Shown in pieces: positions 26,474 to 36,900 of a stretch of DNA of 64,000 nt; position 1 is the first letter of the stretch, and each line of letters starts with the position of its first letter. The translations under genes were made by a program, and so were the position numbers. This DNA is from Mucilaginibacter polytrichastri (GTDB lineage Bacteria > Bacteroidota > Bacteroidia > Sphingobacteriales > Sphingobacteriaceae), in contig NZ_MPPL01000001.1 of NCBI RefSeq assembly GCF_001911425.1, positions 3,979,716-4,043,715 on the forward strand. The letters run 5' to 3'. A model generated the notes under the pieces. The model was not told the origin of the DNA, did no database searches, and saw only the letters and a program-made list of their open reading frames with translations.

Positions 26474-27601
26474 TTAATGGATGGTTTTATTCAGGAATAC
26501 TTCGAGGTCGGCTCCACGAATATTTTTGGCGGCGATGTTCCCCTGCGGGTCAATAATAAAGTTGGAGGGAATGGCCTCGATATGATAAAGCTGTTCAGCC
26601 CTACCCTGGAAGCTTTCCAGATCAGAGGTTTGTGTCCAGGTGAGCTTATCGTCATTCACCGCTATTAGCCACGCTGCCTTGTCTTTATCCAGTGATACGC
26701 CAAGTACATTGAAGCCCTTTGAATGAAAGGTATTGTACTGCTTTAATACATTAGGATTTTCCTGCCGGCAGGGCACGCACCAGGACGCCCAGAAATCGAC
26801 CATAACGTATTTGCCTCTATAATCAGATAGTTTCACTGTCTTGCCATCAATGCTGCTGATCGTAAAGTCCGGCGCTTTATGGCCAATTGATAATGGTTTG
26901 ATTTTGTCCATGGCCGATATAAAATTCCGGACGGCAGGATTTTTATTTAAATTTCCGTTGCTCCTGATATTATCCGCATAAGCAATCAGTTTGGACTCAT
27001 ACTTCACGGCATCCAGTGCTGTATACGCATAGAATGCTGCCAGCGAATACTTATTGTCATCGATAAATTTTAAAACCGCGTCGCTGTAAACAGCGAGGTT
27101 CTTTTGGAATAAGGGCATATAAATTTTCAATAAGGCATCCGGTTGCTGCCCCAACTGCTGAGATTTGGCATTAAACTCGGCTACTATCTTGTTGTTCTTG
27201 TCCGTAAAAGTCTTGCTGAAATCATCGAATGCTTTTATTTTTTCAGAGGTTTCAGAACCGGCGATCATATATTGATGCTGGCTGTCAGCCAGGTCGGTAT
27301 TCAGTTCAATCGCATCACCGTTTTGCGCCACCAGGTCAAACTGGGTGGTATCAGCTTTTAGTTTATATAAATTGACGTAAGGTGAAGAATGCCTGAACTT
27401 ATAGCTGCCATCAGCATTTATAGCAGATGAGTCAATTGCTTTAAACTGCGCCGAACTGTCTGCGCCCAGTAAGTAAACTGTTTTGAGTTTTGCCGGATTT
27501 TTAATGGTCCCGGAGATGGTAAATGCGGCGTTATCCTTGCAGGAAAACAGCGACACACTTAAGGCCAACATACCGGATAGCATGATTATGTTTTTCATCA
27601 T
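26474..27601 (-). CDS. TlpA-like thiol-disulfide oxidoreductase with DUF4369 (lipoprotein)
   Basis: I start at the tandem Met at 27598-27601. It gives a lipoprotein signal (MLALSVSLFSCKDN), while the longer frame runs into dsbD. The protein of about 375 residues has an N-terminal DUF4369 domain (FTISGTIKNPAKLKTVYLL), a helical middle part, and a C-terminal TlpA/ResA thioredoxin domain with WASWCVPCRQENP. It faces the periplasm from a membrane anchor and probably takes electrons from DsbD, ten bases upstream in the operon, for use by MsrA/MsrB. Confidence 0.9.
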   Translation of the reverse strand: MMKNIIMLSGMLALSVSLFSCKDNAAFTISGTIKNPAKLKTVYLLGADSSAQFKAIDSSAINADGSYKFRHSSPYVNLYKLKADTTQFDLVAQNGDAIELNTDLADSQHQYMIAGSETSEKIKAFDDFSKTFTDKNNKIVAEFNAKSQQLGQQPDALLKIYMPLFQKNLAVYSDAVLKFIDDNKYSLAAFYAYTALDAVKYESKLIAYADNIRSNGNLNKNPAVRNFISAMDKIKPLSIGHKAPDFTISSIDGKTVKLSDYRGKYVMVDFWASWCVPCRQENPNVLKQYNTFHSKGFNVLGVSLDKDKAAWLIAVNDDKLTWTQTSDLESFQGRAEQLYHIEAIPSNFIIDPQGNIAAKNIRGADLEVFLNKTIH

Positions 27602-27611
27602 TTTAGTTTTA

Positions 27612-29312
27612 TTATTTGAATAACTTAAGGCCTGATTGCAGGTAGGTATAATAGGCTGCCGGGTCATAATCTGCGCCTTCAGGTGTTAACAGTGTTGTTT
27701 CTGTTACCGGGTTCAGTAATACATAATAGGGCTGGGAATTGGTATTGAAACGTGTTGCCTGGATGTCGCTGTTCAATGCACCTATATTGGTGATCTTCCT
27801 GCGGCTGAAGCTGCTGACATACTGTTCGTTTGCCGGCAGTTCCGTTTTATCATCGACATAAAGCTGGATCAGCACGTAGCTGTCTTTCAATAATGGCAGC
27901 ACCTTTTTATTAGGCCATACGGTTGCTTCCATTTTACGGCAGTTAACACAGGCATGTCCTGTAAAATCAATGATGACCGGTTTGTGCACTTTTTGCGCAT
28001 AAGCAACGCCTTCCCTGTAATCAAAGAATGGATTCAGATTTAATGGTTTATCAAAAAGGTTGGCGTACTTGTGCGGAGCTTCGTTAGCCAATGTCGTAAT
28101 ACCGGTATTGCTGTTCCCGCCTGATAATGTAGGCGTATATAGATCAAAATCCTGGCTGGCCTGCGGTGGCAGAAATGCCGCGATAGATTTTAAAGGTGCA
28201 CCCCATAAACCCGGCACCATATAAACCGAAAACGAAAGCACGATGATCGCCAGGAACAATCGTGGCACAGAGATGTAAGCCACGTCCGAGTCATGACCGA
28301 GTTTTAATTTACCTAATAGGTAGAACCCTGTTAAAGCTGCGATTATTATCCACAGCACCAGGAACACTTCCCTGTCAAATAAATGCCAGTGATAAGTAAG
28401 ATCCACATTGCTTAGAAACTTTAAGGATAGCGCCAGTTCCAGGAAACCAAGGAACACTTTGACGCTGTTTAACCAGCCGCCCGATTTTGGGAGATTATTT
28501 AACCAGGATGGGAAGAGTGCAAATAGTACGAAGGGGAATGACAAAGCAATCGAAAATCCCAGCATGCCGACTGCCGGGCCCAACCGAGCCCCTGAGGTTG
28601 CTGCCTGTACCAATAGTGTGCCGATGATCGGCCCGGTACAGCTGAAAGAAACCAAAGCAAGCGCGGCTGCCATGAAAAATATGCCGGCAAATCCCTTTCT
28701 TTCCGTGTTTTCTTCGGCTTTATTAGCCCATTTGTTGGGTAGGGTAATTTCGAATGCGCCAAAGAAGGAAGCAGCGAACACTACCAGCAACAAGAAGAAA
28801 ACAAAATTAAAGATGCCATTTGTAGAAAGGGCGTTTAATGCATCGGCACCGAAGATCACTGTAATCAGCATACCCAATCCTACATAGATCAGGATGATAG
28901 ACAGGCCATAAATGGCTGCATCCAATATACCCTTTTTAGGGTTGCTGTGCCGTTTGGTAAAAAAACCAACGGTAAGCGGTAGCATCGGGAATATACAGGG
29001 CAGCAATAAAGCTGCTAAACCGCCGATAAAACCGGCGATGAATATTGTCCATAAGCTTAACGGTGCTTTTGCAGGGTTAGTCACGCCGACGGTTTTTCCT
29101 GCCGGTTGACTTAGTGAGGTTGCCTTTACTATAGGAGTTGCAGCTACTGTTGCCGTGTCCGCTGTCAGTGGTTTAAACTGGACATCAGCGGTACTAACGC
29201 TGTCAGCCTTTTGATCAGGGCTTGCAGCCTGTACCCTTACAGTCAGCAAGCAAAACAATACCAATAATAAATAGGGCAGTTTTTTTAGGTGATTCTTTAT
29301 GTGATTTTTCAT
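27612..29312 (-). CDS. dsbD: Thiol:disulfide interchange protein, DsbD-like
   Basis: The 566-residue protein has a signal peptide (LLLVLFCLLTVRVQA), a short low-complexity periplasmic segment, then an eight-helix CcdA/DsbD transmembrane domain (about 90-390) with LLLPCIFPMLPLTVGFF and SCTGPIIGTLL, the paired membrane cysteines. A C-terminal thioredoxin domain has DFTGHACVNCRKMEATVW. It carries electrons across the inner membrane. The usual N-terminal alpha domain is missing and appears as a separate protein at 24794-25237. Confidence 0.92.
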   Translation of the reverse strand: MKNHIKNHLKKLPYLLLVLFCLLTVRVQAASPDQKADSVSTADVQFKPLTADTATVAATPIVKATSLSQPAGKTVGVTNPAKAPLSLWTIFIAGFIGGLAALLLPCIFPMLPLTVGFFTKRHSNPKKGILDAAIYGLSIILIYVGLGMLITVIFGADALNALSTNGIFNFVFFLLLVVFAASFFGAFEITLPNKWANKAEENTERKGFAGIFFMAAALALVSFSCTGPIIGTLLVQAATSGARLGPAVGMLGFSIALSFPFVLFALFPSWLNNLPKSGGWLNSVKVFLGFLELALSLKFLSNVDLTYHWHLFDREVFLVLWIIIAALTGFYLLGKLKLGHDSDVAYISVPRLFLAIIVLSFSVYMVPGLWGAPLKSIAAFLPPQASQDFDLYTPTLSGGNSNTGITTLANEAPHKYANLFDKPLNLNPFFDYREGVAYAQKVHKPVIIDFTGHACVNCRKMEATVWPNKKVLPLLKDSYVLIQLYVDDKTELPANEQYVSSFSRRKITNIGALNSDIQATRFNTNSQPYYVLLNPVTETTLLTPEGADYDPAAYYTYLQSGLKLFK

Positions 29313-29395
29313 GAGTTTTTCCGAGAACTTTATGTCCCCAAAACTCGCTCATTCACCCCCTATAAGTTATCACAGAAGTATAACATATCCTCCGT

Positions 29396-30868
29396 TTATA
29401 GTACTTTTTGTGTAGGCTTTTTATAACTATCCATACTGATAATAAATCGATTATGTTTTCCGTCAGAGATATCGGCAATAAAGTCAAACTGATGTAAATG
29501 CAGGATGCGCTTAACAAGCGCCAGTCCCAAGCCTGCTTTTTTAGGCCTGTTAATAACCTCTTCTACGTTGCTGTTATTAATCCAGTCCAACAATTCATCG
29601 GCTATCAGCATCCCGCTGTTTTCCAGCAGGACAATTAATTTACCGGACTCTCGTGATAAGGCAATCCTGATAAATCCATTTTCGGCAGTATATTTCACAG
29701 CGTTTTCCAACAGGTTTTGTACAACCCGTTCCATCATGCTGATGTCGGCTTCAATCATGCTGCTATCCTCGCAGTTTTCGCAGGTAATGACAATGTCTTT
29801 TTTCCTGGCCTGGAATTCTGCCCCTTTAATGACCTCCTGTAGAATTTCTGAAAATACAAAAGGCTCTTTTTGCGGTGTGAAATTGACCGATTCCATTTTG
29901 GAAAGCTCAAAAAGCTGCAGTACTAATTTTTCAACCTGCATGATCTTGTTCAGAATTATTTCGAGGTGATTTTCCTGTTCATCCCGGCTAGCCGTGGTTT
30001 CTATTAACAACGTTTCTGTATAACCTCTGGCCACTGCCAGCGGTGTACGCAGGTCGTGCGAGATATTCGCAAGGAAGTTCTTACGCTCGTTTTCCAATAA
30101 TTTTAATCGCGTAAAATTATCGTCGAGCATCGCCACCATTTTATTAAACGCATCGGCAATTGGGAAAAACTCGTCCTGCGCTCCGATATTAAAACGGACG
30201 TTTAGGTTACCTTCTTTGAACTGATCTAAAATATGAATAACATGGTTAAATCTTTTTTGCAGGCGTGAAGTATACAGTAAACTAAAAACGACTGTTGCCA
30301 GTATAATAATGAAAAAGACCTTAGTGGCCCAGCCACCTACCTCCGACTTAAATACAAATTCAGCAACGTTCCGGTATTCCTTGCCGGCCAGGATCACATA
30401 AATATAGCCGATCTTTTGGTCAGCGAAGATGACTGGCGCCGCAGAAAATATTTTTGGTGTGCCGGGATCACGAGGATCAGTATTTTTGATCAGGTGTAAA
30501 TGGTCACTTAAGTAAGTCTCAATCTTATCAATAGGTACTTTCCGTTGTTTGACGAGAGAGTCCGGAGCATAATAATATTTCACGTTCCCCATGGTGTCCA
30601 AAAAGTAGACTTCTGTATTCGGGCTTATGATCATCGTACTGTTAAAGACAGAATCGGCCTTTTTGTGATCAATGCCTTCTTTGGAAAAGGGGGCGGAAAG
30701 TTTCGCAATATGCCCGGCGATATCTTTATTGAGTAATTGCGTGCTCCCCTGGTAGTAATCACTGGTTGCTGTATAAGTTACATATACAAACAATACACCT
30801 AATGCAGCGATCACCAGGAATACAAAGATCCCGATGCGCGAAAAGATACCTGTCGGCTTTGTTTTCAT
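29396..30868 (-). CDS. Sensor histidine kinase of the envelope-redox operon
   Basis: A 490-residue kinase with two membrane segments (about 11-31 and 182-200) around a periplasmic sensor of roughly 150 residues. A HAMP-like linker, a HisKA domain with His271 in NISHDLRTPLAVARG, and a HATPase domain (NLLENAVKYTAENG, KKAGLGLALVKRIL) follow. The G1 box reads ENSGMLI rather than DxGxGI. It overlaps the response regulator gene by four bases and lies 84 bases before dsbD. A periplasmic oxidation signal is inferred from the context. Confidence 0.92.
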   Translation of the reverse strand: MKTKPTGIFSRIGIFVFLVIAALGVLFVYVTYTATSDYYQGSTQLLNKDIAGHIAKLSAPFSKEGIDHKKADSVFNSTMIISPNTEVYFLDTMGNVKYYYAPDSLVKQRKVPIDKIETYLSDHLHLIKNTDPRDPGTPKIFSAAPVIFADQKIGYIYVILAGKEYRNVAEFVFKSEVGGWATKVFFIIILATVVFSLLYTSRLQKRFNHVIHILDQFKEGNLNVRFNIGAQDEFFPIADAFNKMVAMLDDNFTRLKLLENERKNFLANISHDLRTPLAVARGYTETLLIETTASRDEQENHLEIILNKIMQVEKLVLQLFELSKMESVNFTPQKEPFVFSEILQEVIKGAEFQARKKDIVITCENCEDSSMIEADISMMERVVQNLLENAVKYTAENGFIRIALSRESGKLIVLLENSGMLIADELLDWINNSNVEEVINRPKKAGLGLALVKRILHLHQFDFIADISDGKHNRFIISMDSYKKPTQKVL

Positions 30869-31557
30869 CCGATAAATCTGTAGCCGATACCCCAGCTGGT
30901 TAATATATATTCTGGTTGATCCAGGTCTGACTCGATTTTTATTCTTAGCCGGTTTATATGCGCGGTAACCGTATGCTCGTAACCCGAAAAGGTATAACCC
31001 CAGACTTGCTCCAGCAACTCCTGCCGGGTAAATGCTTTTCCAGGGTTGGAGGCAAGGAGCACCAATAGGTCGAATTCTTTGTGAGTAAGTTCGAGCCGGA
31101 TTCCTTTCAATGTAACCTTCCTGAGGTTGAGGTCAATGGCCAATTCTTTAACGATTATTTCTTTAGCTAGCGCAGGAGATGGTTGCGGTACCTGCTCTGC
31201 TCTCCTGATAAGCGCCTTTGACCTCGCCATCAGTTCCCTGATCCCAAAAGGTTTGGTTACATAATCGTCAGCGCCCAGTTCAAGGGCAAGCACTTTGTCA
31301 ATTTCCTCAGATTTGGAGGTGAGCATAAGGATAGCGCTGGGCACCTTATGATCCCTGATACCCTTGCAAACTTCCATGCCGTCCATATCCGGCAAGGTCA
31401 GGTCAAGAATGATCAGATCGAAATTACCCGTTAATGCTTTCTCCAGCCCGTCTTTACCGCTGTAGGTGTGAATCAGTTTGTAATTCGGTTCTTTATAATG
31501 TAGTTGCAGTAATTTGGCGATCTCCGGGTCATCTTCAACTAATAGGATATCTTTCAT
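30865..31557 (-). CDS. OmpR/PhoB-family response regulator
   Basis: I start at the internal Met at 31557 (MKDILLVEDDPEIAKLL), which is the normal receiver start; the frame upstream adds nine unrelated residues. The 230-residue protein has the phospho-acceptor Asp52 in LIILDLTLPDMDG, the Lys of VTKPFG, and a winged-helix output domain ending in YEHTVTAHINRLRIKIE and SWGIGYRFIG. It is the first gene of the minus-strand operon with the kinase, dsbD, tlpA-like, msrA and msrB, and presumably controls it. Confidence 0.93.
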   Translation of the reverse strand: MKDILLVEDDPEIAKLLQLHYKEPNYKLIHTYSGKDGLEKALTGNFDLIILDLTLPDMDGMEVCKGIRDHKVPSAILMLTSKSEEIDKVLALELGADDYVTKPFGIRELMARSKALIRRAEQVPQPSPALAKEIIVKELAIDLNLRKVTLKGIRLELTHKEFDLLVLLASNPGKAFTRQELLEQVWGYTFSGYEHTVTAHINRLRIKIESDLDQPEYILTSWGIGYRFIG

Positions 31558-32038
31558 GCTATAAAATATTTTCGAAGGTAACAAATGAAAAACAACCTTT
31601 AAATGATGTCATCAATTTGTTGATTGTTGTGCAGTGGTATTTCCCAAAGACTTAACGAAAAAAATGTTTGGTTCTTTTTTCTGCTCAAAAAGGCTACGCC
31701 AGATTTTCATATTTTTTTCCATTTGACTGTAAGGAATTTGCTACTTCGCCGACAAATAGCAAAATGAAATGCAACACACTTTTATTAAACAATATAGCAG
31801 GATCAACAGCATCAATTTTGGCGCTATTCCCAATCCTATTAACAGATAACCCAAAACGCCAAATGTTTTATCGAAATCCCTGATATTAATCCAGTATCAG
31901 TGCCTTTAAATACTGTTGGTATTGCAAGAACAACGAATGGCTGTCAACAAATGCCGGAGTCTTATAAGCTAATTTCATTTTTGATGGCGGCGTAAGGCTT
32001 TATCGGACTGTAGTCCAAAAGGGTAAAAAAAAAAATAA
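31558..32038. other. Divergent intergenic region
   Basis: This 481-base gap holds the promoters of the response regulator operon (minus) and the glucosidase (plus). No gene is supported. A run of eleven A bases lies just before the glucosidase start codon. Confidence 0.4.
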
Positions 32039-34633
32039 ATGAGCGAGAAAAGAAGATTAGCCGACCCTAAAAGCAAAAAATGGGGCCCGTACTTGTCAGA
32101 TCGGCAATGGGGTACGGTAAGAGAGGATTATAGTGAGGATGGCACCCCATGGGATCATACTACGCATGACATGGCAAGGAGCAAGGCCTGGCGCTGGGGT
32201 GAAGATGGGATAGCCGGTATATGTGATAATGACCAGTTGCTGTGTTTTGCTATTAGCTTATGGAACAAAAAAGACCCTATTATCAAGGAACGCTACTTTG
32301 GCCTAAACAACCATGAAGGCAATCATGGAGAGGACGTAAAGGAATTATACTATTATCTGGATTCAACCCCCAGCCATTCCTACATGAAAATGCTATACAA
32401 TATCCACAGGCGGCATTCCCGTATGCCGAGTTGGTCGATGTTAATGGCGGACGCTCGAAACTGGAACCCGAGTTTGAGTTGATCGATACTGGGGTTTTCA
32501 ATAAGGGCAAATATTTTGATGTGTTTGTTGAATATGCCAAGGCAGACACGGAAGACATATTAATAAAAATAAACGTTTGTAACCGTAGTGATGAAAATGC
32601 CTCTCTGCATATTTTACCGACGTTATGGTTCAGGAATACTTGGGCCTGGGGTTACGACGATTATAAACCATCGTTAAAGGCTGACGGCAATGGAAGCATT
32701 ATTGTTGACCATGATCAACTTCCCGGTTTTACGCTTCATGTCAAGGACAATGCACCATTACTTTTTTGCGATAACGAAACCAATACCGAAAAACTATTTA
32801 GCTACGCCAATGACAAGCCTTTTAGCAAGGATGGGATTAACGAATTTCTGGTTCATAACAAAATCAACGCGGTTAATAAGGAAAACTTCGGGACTAAGGT
32901 AACCATAGATTACGATGTTACTGTTGCTGCAAACTCATCACATATAATTAATTTGAGGTTGGAGAACAAAAAAAACAAATCTCCTTTTAAGGATTTCGAT
33001 GAACTGTTTGAAGAATGCTTGGCTGATAGCAAAGAATTTTATACAGAACTGCAGCAGGGAATAAAGACCGATGACGAAAAGCTGGTTCAGCGACAAGCGT
33101 TTGCCGGGATGCTTTGGAGCAAGCAATTTTTTTATTTTGATATAGCGCAATGGTTAAAAGGCGACCCCGCACAGCCACAACCTTCGACAAGCAGGAACAA
33201 TGGCCGCAACAATGAATGGAAGCATCTTAATAATGCCGACATTATCTCCATGCCCGATAAGTGGGAATACCCTTGGTATGCGGCATGGGATCTGGCTTTT
33301 CACTGTATTCCTTTGGCATTGGTGGACAGTGAATTTGCAAAAAGCCAACTTCAATTGGTCACCAAGGAATGGTATATGCACCCTAATGGCCAGCTACCAG
33401 CCTATGAATGGGCATTTGGCGATGTAAATCCACCCGTACATGCGTGGTCTGCCTGGGAGGTTTATCAAACCGACAAGTCCAATAACGGTGGCAAACCTGA
33501 TCTGGATTTTTTGGAATCGATCTTTCATAAACTCATAATCAACTTCACCTGGTGGGTAAACCGGAAAGACTCCGAGGGGTAACAACATCTTTGAAGGCGG
33601 CTTTTTAGGCTTAGATAATATTTGCGTTTTTGACCGTAGTAGCCCATTGCCCACAGGCGGCCATCTTGAACAATCGGATGGTACCAGCTGGATGGCCATG
33701 TATGCTTTAAACTTAATGCGTATTTCATTGGAATTGGCAAGGCACCGAAAGATCTACGCTGATATGAGCACTAAGTTTTTCGAACATTTCCTCTATATCG
33801 CTTCAGCAATGGCTGGCATGGGAGGTAAGGGCCTTTGGGACGAAGCGGATCAATTCTTTTATGATAATTTAAAATTACCACACCACGAAGGCATAAAGCT
33901 GAAAGTGAGATCGATGGTTGGCCTGATCCCTCTTTTCGCAGTTGAGATACTGGACGATGAAATCCTAAAAGAACTGCCTGAGTTTTCTGAACGGCTAAAC
34001 TGGTTTCTTAATCACAATCCGCACTTGGCCGGCTTGGTCAGCCATTGGGGTGAGAAGGGTATGGGAGATAAACACCTGCTTTCATTACTGCGCGGGCATC
34101 GCATGAAAAAAATCCTGCTACGTATGCTGGATGAAACCGAGTTTTTGAGTAAATACGGCATCAGGGCGCTTAGCAAATTCCACGAAAAGAACCCCTATCA
34201 TTTTTACGTAGATGGTCAAACCCTGACGGTGGATTATACCCCCGGTGAATCGACTACAGATTTATTTGGTGGAAACAGCAACTGGCGCGGCCCGATATGG
34301 ATGCCAGTGAACTACATGATCATCACGAGCCTTTCTAAATTTCATCAGTATTACGGGCCCGAATTTAAGGTAGAGCATCCTGTTGGCAGCGGTAATTACA
34401 TGGATCTTGACGAGGTTTCAAAAGAACTTTCGATGCGTTTAACGAAATTATTCTTAAAGGATGAGTATAATAAGCGGCCGTTTCTTGGAACTAATGATTT
34501 GTTGCAAAACGATCCCTATTTTAATAATTACATCCAGTTTTACGAATACTTTCATGGAGATACCGGTCGCGGAGCAGGTGCCTCACATCAAACCGGTTGG
34601 ACAGGTCTTATTGCTAAACTAATTCAAAACTAA
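32039..34633 (+). pseudogene. GH63-like glucosidase, two single-base frameshifts
   Basis: Three consecutive frames together give one protein of about 864 residues of the GH63/MGH1-like glucosidase type (KKWGPYLSDRQWGTVREDY, DMARSKAWRWGEDGIAG, WYAAWDLAFHCIPLALVD, PTGGHLEQSDGTSWMAMYAL, GNSNWRGPIWMPVNYM, GASHQTGWTGLIAKLI). One base seems lost near 32400 (LY then YPQAAFPYAELVDVN needs TAC AAA TAT, but the DNA has TACAATAT). One G seems gained in the GGGG at 33577-33580 (RKDSEG then NNIFEGGFLGLDN). The second shift restores the first frame. The middle 390 codons are undamaged, so the mutations are recent, or they are sequence errors. No signal peptide, so cytoplasmic. Confidence 0.85.
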
Positions 34634-34755
34634 AATCGATTGCAAATGCAACACCTTAGCCGTCAAATTATAAAAAAACGGAGATCACTTGTACAACACT
34701 GTGCAAGTAATTTTCTTAAGCATCGCGGTAATAAAATGTTGGATTTAAAAAGTAT

Positions 34756-34944
34756 ATGCTGATAATTTGTTTTCTATATGCCTACCTGTTTCTGGGGTTT
34801 CTATTCGCAATTTGGTTTGCCTTTATTAATCCTGGTAAAGGAGAATTTGGTATCAGGCATACATCATTGTGGTTCAGGTTGATCATAATTCCCGGCAGTA
34901 TTGTTTTGTGGCCCGTAATGCTTATTAAAATTTACATATCATGA
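34756..34944 (+). CDS. Small membrane protein, 62 residues
   Basis: Two hydrophobic segments (about 2-24 and 38-60) flank a short loop with INPGKGEFGIRH. The second segment, FRLIIIPGSIVLWPVMLIK, resembles small proteins that accompany Rieske/ferric-reductase genes in Bacteroidota. Its stop codon overlaps the next start by four bases (ATGA), so it is translationally coupled to the 36-residue protein and lies 120 bases before the Rieske gene. Function unknown; an assembly or subunit role is possible. Confidence 0.7.
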   Translation: MLIICFLYAYLFLGFLFAIWFAFINPGKGEFGIRHTSLWFRLIIIPGSIVLWPVMLIKIYIS

Positions 34945-35051
34945 TAATAGCGTCCCGAAAGATTCACTTCCTGATCTGGCTGATACTTGCAGCAGTTGTC
35001 CTTACCTTATGTATAGTCGCGTACATCAAAATTCCTTACCTGCCACAATAA
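34941..35051 (+). CDS. Very small membrane protein, 36 residues
   Basis: An ATG at 34941 overlaps the stop of the 62-residue protein and opens a 36-codon frame ending in KIPYLPQ. It has a short basic start (ASRKIH) and one hydrophobic helix (about 10-29, FLIWLILAAVVLTLCIVAYI). The coupling, the single helix and the distance of 13 bases to the Rieske gene support a real gene. It may be a small subunit of the membrane redox complex. Confidence 0.65.
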   Translation: MIIASRKIHFLIWLILAAVVLTLCIVAYIKIPYLPQ

Positions 35052-35064
35052 ATCTTTACGTCTT

Positions 35065-36900
35065 ATGAGTGTAGTCTACAGCCCTGTTTTATGGAATAAA
35101 TTCAAAAAAAAGTATGACTTATTTTTGTGGGTTTCAATTGCGGTATATTTCACGGTTTTCATTTTGTTAAACAGTGTATTATTTCCACAACTGATCCTTG
35201 TCACGGTCTTAATACGTGGTTTTGGCCTACTGGCAATCATATTATTACATATCATCCTGATGATTGGCCCCCTCTGCAGGCTGCAACCAAAATTTTTACC
35301 GATGCTGTATAACCGAAGGCATTTAGGTGTTACTATGTTTTTCATAACATCCGTACATGCTATATTAAGCCTGATATGGTTTCATTCAGGCGGTAATGTC
35401 CATCCGCTGGTGTCCTTATTTGCCGGGAATACTCATTATGATTCACTTAGATTTTTTCCGTTTCAAACACTGGGCTTTGCAGCTTATCTTATCCTTATGG
35501 TAATGGCTTTTACCAGCCATGATTTCTGGCTCAATTTTCTTTCACCCAGAATTTGGAAAGCCCTGCACATGATGGTCTATTTAGCTTATGGGCTCATTAT
35601 TATGCATGTTTTGTTAGGTGTTATTCAACTGGAAGATAGCCCGGTAATATTTTGTATGCTCATAACCGGGTTGGCAGCAGTGGCAGCAGTGCATATCATT
35701 TCAGGATATAAGGAATGGAAATTTGATAGCCGAAAGCATCTACCAGATAAAAATAATTGGGTTTATGTATGTCTTGTCAGTGAGATACAGGAAAGCCACG
35801 CGAAAATGGCTGTTGTAAATAATGAAAGAGTTGCTATTTTCAAGTACGGTAATAGATTAAGTGCCGTTTATAATGTATGCAAGCATCAAAACGGGCCGCT
35901 GGGCGAAGGTAAAATTGTTGACGGGTGTATAATCTGCCCTTGGCACGGTTACCAGTACCAGCCTGTTGACGGCTGCGCCCCCGCGCCGTTTACAGAAAAG
36001 CTGGCCACCTATAATCTGAAAGTAGAGGGGCATGCAATTTATATAAATACGAAGGCGATGCCCGAAGGAACCGCTGTAGAACCGATCATACTCTCCGAGC
36101 AAATCAGAAGCCCATTATCAGGATTTTTTATTGGATGGAATGACAACAACCCTGCGTCAATTATAAAGTTTGTCAGCAGATCAATTATTGGAATTATTGC
36201 GCTAAGTTTAATTATTGCAGTGGGTTTTACTGTTAAACAAAAGCATATTGCTTTATCATCTTTTGACTACAAAAATTTGAAGATAGTCCGCGGGCAGCTA
36301 ATAGAATATCCTTTTCCAGCAATTAGAACCCTTACAGGAAAAGATGCATCTGGGCGTTTGACCATCAAAACATATCCGCTTATTAATAACGCTAAATTTG
36401 GTGCGGACGGATTGGTAGATTCTATAAGGAAAAGGTATAATACTAACAATTACACCGCCGAAATTAATGGTGCATTTATCATACGCAATAAAGTGACAGC
36501 TATGGAACTTACCTATGGAGCTTTATCAATTAAAATATTAAATAAAAATAATGGATTACCGACAGGTCAATTAAGAAAATTGTGTGACACCGCTATATTT
36601 GGCGAAATCATAGATCCCAAATGTTATTTGGGGGCAATGAATCCTGGCGAGGGAAAACCTCATCGCAGCTGTGCCATTTTATGTATCAGCGGTGGAATAA
36701 TGCCCATGCTTGCATTTAAAGATATACACGGTCAAAGTCAGTATGCCGTTCTCCTTGGGAGGCATGGCGAGAAAATTAATGCACAGGTTATTAAGTTTGT
36801 TGCTGAGCCTGTGAAAATAACAGGAACACTTTTTCGCTATGACAATTGGTATGTCTTTTATACAGATCCGGCTAAGGAAGTATATTCTTTGTTTCAATGA
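35065..36900 (+). CDS. Ferric-reductase-like membrane protein with Rieske domain
   Basis: The 611-residue protein starts with a ferric-reductase-like transmembrane domain (six helices, about 22-215; likely haem histidines at 62, 98, 168 and 181). A Rieske [2Fe-2S] domain follows with Cys272-x-His274 (CKHQNGPLG) and Cys291-x-x-His294 (CPWHGYQ). Another membrane helix at about 375-393 leads to a C-terminal domain of some 215 residues, probably outside the membrane, of unknown fold. It likely moves electrons between quinone or haem and the Rieske centre. Two coupled small membrane proteins precede it. Confidence 0.88.
   Translation: MSVVYSPVLWNKFKKKYDLFLWVSIAVYFTVFILLNSVLFPQLILVTVLIRGFGLLAIILLHIILMIGPLCRLQPKFLPMLYNRRHLGVTMFFITSVHAILSLIWFHSGGNVHPLVSLFAGNTHYDSLRFFPFQTLGFAAYLILMVMAFTSHDFWLNFLSPRIWKALHMMVYLAYGLIIMHVLLGVIQLEDSPVIFCMLITGLAAVAAVHIISGYKEWKFDSRKHLPDKNNWVYVCLVSEIQESHAKMAVVNNERVAIFKYGNRLSAVYNVCKHQNGPLGEGKIVDGCIICPWHGYQYQPVDGCAPAPFTEKLATYNLKVEGHAIYINTKAMPEGTAVEPIILSEQIRSPLSGFFIGWNDNNPASIIKFVSRSIIGIIALSLIIAVGFTVKQKHIALSSFDYKNLKIVRGQLIEYPFPAIRTLTGKDASGRLTIKTYPLINNAKFGADGLVDSIRKRYNTNNYTAEINGAFIIRNKVTAMELTYGALSIKILNKNNGLPTGQLRKLCDTAIFGEIIDPKCYLGAMNPGEGKPHRSCAILCISGGIMPMLAFKDIHGQSQYAVLLGRHGEKINAQVIKFVAEPVKITGTLFRYDNWYVFYTDPAKEVYSLFQ

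Noticed and set aside
31985..32015. GTAAGGC before the glucosidase as a sixth ECF promoter
   Set aside because: No CGAC element at the 14-base spacing; a CGGAC appears only five bases later.
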